Assembly (NCBI RefSeq): GCF_030323025.1
Contig: NZ_CP097329.1
Coordinates: 3,458,001 to 3,522,000, forward strand
Direction: 5' to 3'
Length of the DNA: 64,000 bases
Origin: Pseudanabaena mucicola str. Chao 1806
Lineage (GTDB): Bacteria > Cyanobacteriota > Cyanobacteriia > Pseudanabaenales > Pseudanabaenaceae
Shown here: piece after piece, positions 62,377 to 64,000 of the stretch
How positions within the stretch are numbered: the first letter of the stretch is position 1
How the letters are laid out: the number at the start of each line of letters is the position of its first letter
Notes under the pieces: model-generated
The model's database searches: none
The model's input: the letters and a program-made list of their open reading frames with translations, nothing else
What the model was told of the DNA's origin: nothing
Made by a program: the position numbers and the translations under genes

Positions 62377-63632
62377 CTGAGATCTTGCACCATTCTAAAA
62401 AGGGGTTGCAAAAAGACGAGAGATGTGAAAAAAAGGGCGTAGTACTAATTTAAATAACGATATGGAAAGCATCGTTAAGCACGCCCAAAGGTTAGTTTAT
62501 AGCCTTCTGAGCTTTATGCCTAGTGTGTATCAAAAAGCCAGTCTGAATGCGATATTGGGACTATTTCTCGAAGCGCAGGGACATCCTTTACCTCAACATA
62601 CGCAAGTAAAATCAGCCAGTTCGTTAAGTCGGTTTCAAAATCACTATAACTGGTCTACGCGGTCAGTGATTCGGATAACCCGTCAGATCATCTTAGAGCA
62701 AATCGCTCAGCATCGACCATACAAAGGGAGTCCATTGAAGATCTTGATTGACTTGACCACATTGACAAAATGCGGCAAGTTTTTGCATCTAAATACCTCG
62801 ACGGCTGACGGCTCAGCCCCATGGGTAAGGATGCTCAACGGTAAGCGAGGACTTCATCTAGTCTTACTTTATCTAGTCTACGGTGAGTGGCGAATACCAT
62901 GGAGTTTTAGAGTGTGGCGCGGCAAGGGATATGCGAGTCCATCAGACTTAGCTTGTAAATTGTTGGGAACAGTGCCAAAGCGATTAACCCAAGGCAGGAA
63001 AGTAATTGTTCTTGCTGATACTGAGTTTTGCACAGTCAAGTTTTTAAATACAGTCCGAGCAAAGGCTTGGCGAGTTGTTGTGGGCATACGCTGCAATCGT
63101 AAGCTTCAAGATGGGCGTTCGGTCAAACAACTTTATCGTCATGGCAAACGGGGGCAACAAGTTTTACTCGAAGGGCTAAGTACCACATTTACCATCTCTT
63201 GGTTCTGGCTCAAAAGAGCTGATAGCAAACGAGAGTTACGCTTTGTGATTTCTTCTCATCCTTATTCGGGTGCTTATCTGGTGATGTTGGGTCGTAAGCG
63301 TTGGGCGATTGAGGGATTTTTCAAAACCATTAAACATCGCTTTGGTTTACATTGTTTTGGGCAGTCTACAAAACTTGGAGTTTTTCGTTGGCTAATTCTA
63401 TCTCTGATTGCTTATCTTTTGGCTCACTGGAGTACTCAATGGTCGCCACCTCCTGTCTTGGACTGGAAGGCTGCCTCTGATTTGACACTTTCTGTTTTAT
63501 TCCCTTCTGTCCTTTGGTTAAAACTCCTCCGATACATCCGAATTAATGCTGATATTGCTGCTCGTTATGGTTTTAAAATTGTTCTCAAACCCATTCCTAC
63601 TTAAAGCTTTTGGGAATGGTGCAAGATCTCAG
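62377..63632 (+). mobile_element. Complete insertion sequence, 1,256 bp
   Basis: Perfect 19-bp terminal inverted repeats (CTGAGATCTTGCACCATTC at 62377-62395, complement at 63614-63632) flanked by TTAA target duplications (62373-62376 and 63633-63636). One intact transposase gene is inside. It looks recently inserted. Confidence 0.9.
62462..63604 (+). CDS. Transposase (IS4/IS701-like DDE)
   Basis: 380 residues. DDE landmarks: LKILIDLTTLTKCGKF (first Asp), VIVLADTEFCTVKFL (second Asp), RWAIEGFFKTIKHRFGL (Glu with the K/R-rich signature). The C-terminal part is hydrophobic-helical. The gene is intact, so the element may still be active. The exact family is uncertain without a database comparison. 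Confidence 0.88.
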   Translation: MESIVKHAQRLVYSLLSFMPSVYQKASLNAILGLFLEAQGHPLPQHTQVKSASSLSRFQNHYNWSTRSVIRITRQIILEQIAQHRPYKGSPLKILIDLTTLTKCGKFLHLNTSTADGSAPWVRMLNGKRGLHLVLLYLVYGEWRIPWSFRVWRGKGYASPSDLACKLLGTVPKRLTQGRKVIVLADTEFCTVKFLNTVRAKAWRVVVGIRCNRKLQDGRSVKQLYRHGKRGQQVLLEGLSTTFTISWFWLKRADSKRELRFVISSHPYSGAYLVMLGRKRWAIEGFFKTIKHRFGLHCFGQSTKLGVFRWLILSLIAYLLAHWSTQWSPPPVLDWKAASDLTLSVLFPSVLWLKLLRYIRINADIAARYGFKIVLKPIPT

Positions 63633-64000
63633 TTAAACTTGATCTCGGTATATGCCTTGAGTTCCCTTTCAAGTATTTGATTGATTTTCTTTTTCGTTTC
63701 ACTGTTGTTTGCAATCAATTTTACAAAATCTGTGATTGATTCCCAACTAAATCCAAACATCTCCTCTAAGTTAAGATTCTGCGAGTCCAATGCCCATGTT
63801 TGGCGCATTTTCCCAGTATGCTCCCTTAAACTATTAGCGGCTATAGCACTAATCTTACTGATATACACCTGAAGAGTTCTATCCAGAATACCCTTGCGAG
63901 ATTCAAGCCCAATCAATCTTTGTTCTACCTCTTTGCTCTTCTGCTCTAATTCAAGCAATGGTACTTCCAATGTTTGTTTGCGTTGCCTAACAGTTGTACG

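Larger units (their letters stand above)
61616..64000 (-). pseudogene. Second dynamin-like/coiled-coil partner gene, split by an IS (5' end off the window)
   Basis: The right piece (63629 to the edge) ends ...LKAYTEIKFN and then stops in the IS end. The left piece (61616-62372) resumes with WSDKLPELLTPEIERM and carries a hydrophobic hairpin (MITIASNVVPIVGPIVTLIGFVIVEGIII) and a coiled-coil tail. Removing the IS and one TTAA copy restores a single frame reading EIKFKEWSDKLPELL. So the gene was intact before insertion. The stalk and membrane segments fit the partner of the adjacent dynamin gene; its GTPase domain, if any, lies beyond the window. Confidence 0.82.

Noticed and set aside
59886-64000. 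Integrase gene to the right of the array
   Set aside because: The genes there are dynamin-like and an IS transposase with DDE residues; no tyrosine-recombinase R-H-R-Y pattern is present.

Overview
The window is a piece of a cyanobacterial chromosome. It carries psbB (CP47) and psbT, a RuBisCO activase, a PII protein behind an NtcA-type site, a photorespiratory D-glycerate 3-kinase, enolase, MutL, AroH and a cation P-type ATPase. The octamer GCGATCGC (HIP1), frequent in many cyanobacteria, occurs throughout. A Pseudanabaena-like filamentous host is a reasonable guess, but the sequence alone does not prove a genus.

Region 1 (1-28.7 kb) is ordinary chromosome: housekeeping and photosynthesis genes on both strands, separated by strong hairpins. 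Accessory pieces within it are an EVE-like/TPR/DUF3883 fusion, an Mrr-like nuclease next to a PIN toxin-antitoxin pair and a Uma2 protein, two isochorismatase-type hydrolases flanking a lone ABC-transporter ATPase and a cupin, and a decayed IS5-family element.

Region 2 (about 29.09-59.13 kb) is the main discovery. It is an integron-type cassette array of about 43 attC-like sites, nearly all 50-129 bp with inverted core sites (RYYYAAC...GTTRRRY) and imperfect inner arms. Every credible gene in it lies on the minus strand, each followed by an attC, as in integron arrays. No integrase gene is visible in the window, so here it is a CALIN (attC cluster lacking the integrase), or the distal part of a sedentary integron whose intI would lie to the right. 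Cassette cargo includes an alpha/beta hydrolase, two aldo/keto reductases, at least five toxin-antitoxin pairs, a VOC protein plus AraC regulator (the same cassette present twice), a DUF1272 protein, a PI-PLC-like protein, a cupin, a DUF2892 protein and many orphans.

The striking part is 18 near-identical cassettes of 213 or 217 bp with no usual gene. They come in two attC types (A and B) that often alternate, and they sit singly or in runs of up to six between gene cassettes. Ten gene cassettes lie immediately downstream of one. Their bodies are bounded by an inverted repeat and show shuffled sequence markers, which suggests recombination among copies. A 2.19-kb group II intron is inserted in a palindromic REP-like hairpin inside the array.

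Region 3 (59.15-64 kb) holds a retropepsin-like protease pair, possibly the most integrase-proximal cassette, then a tandem of dynamin-like genes. The second of these is cut by a complete 1,256-bp insertion sequence with a TTAA target duplication.
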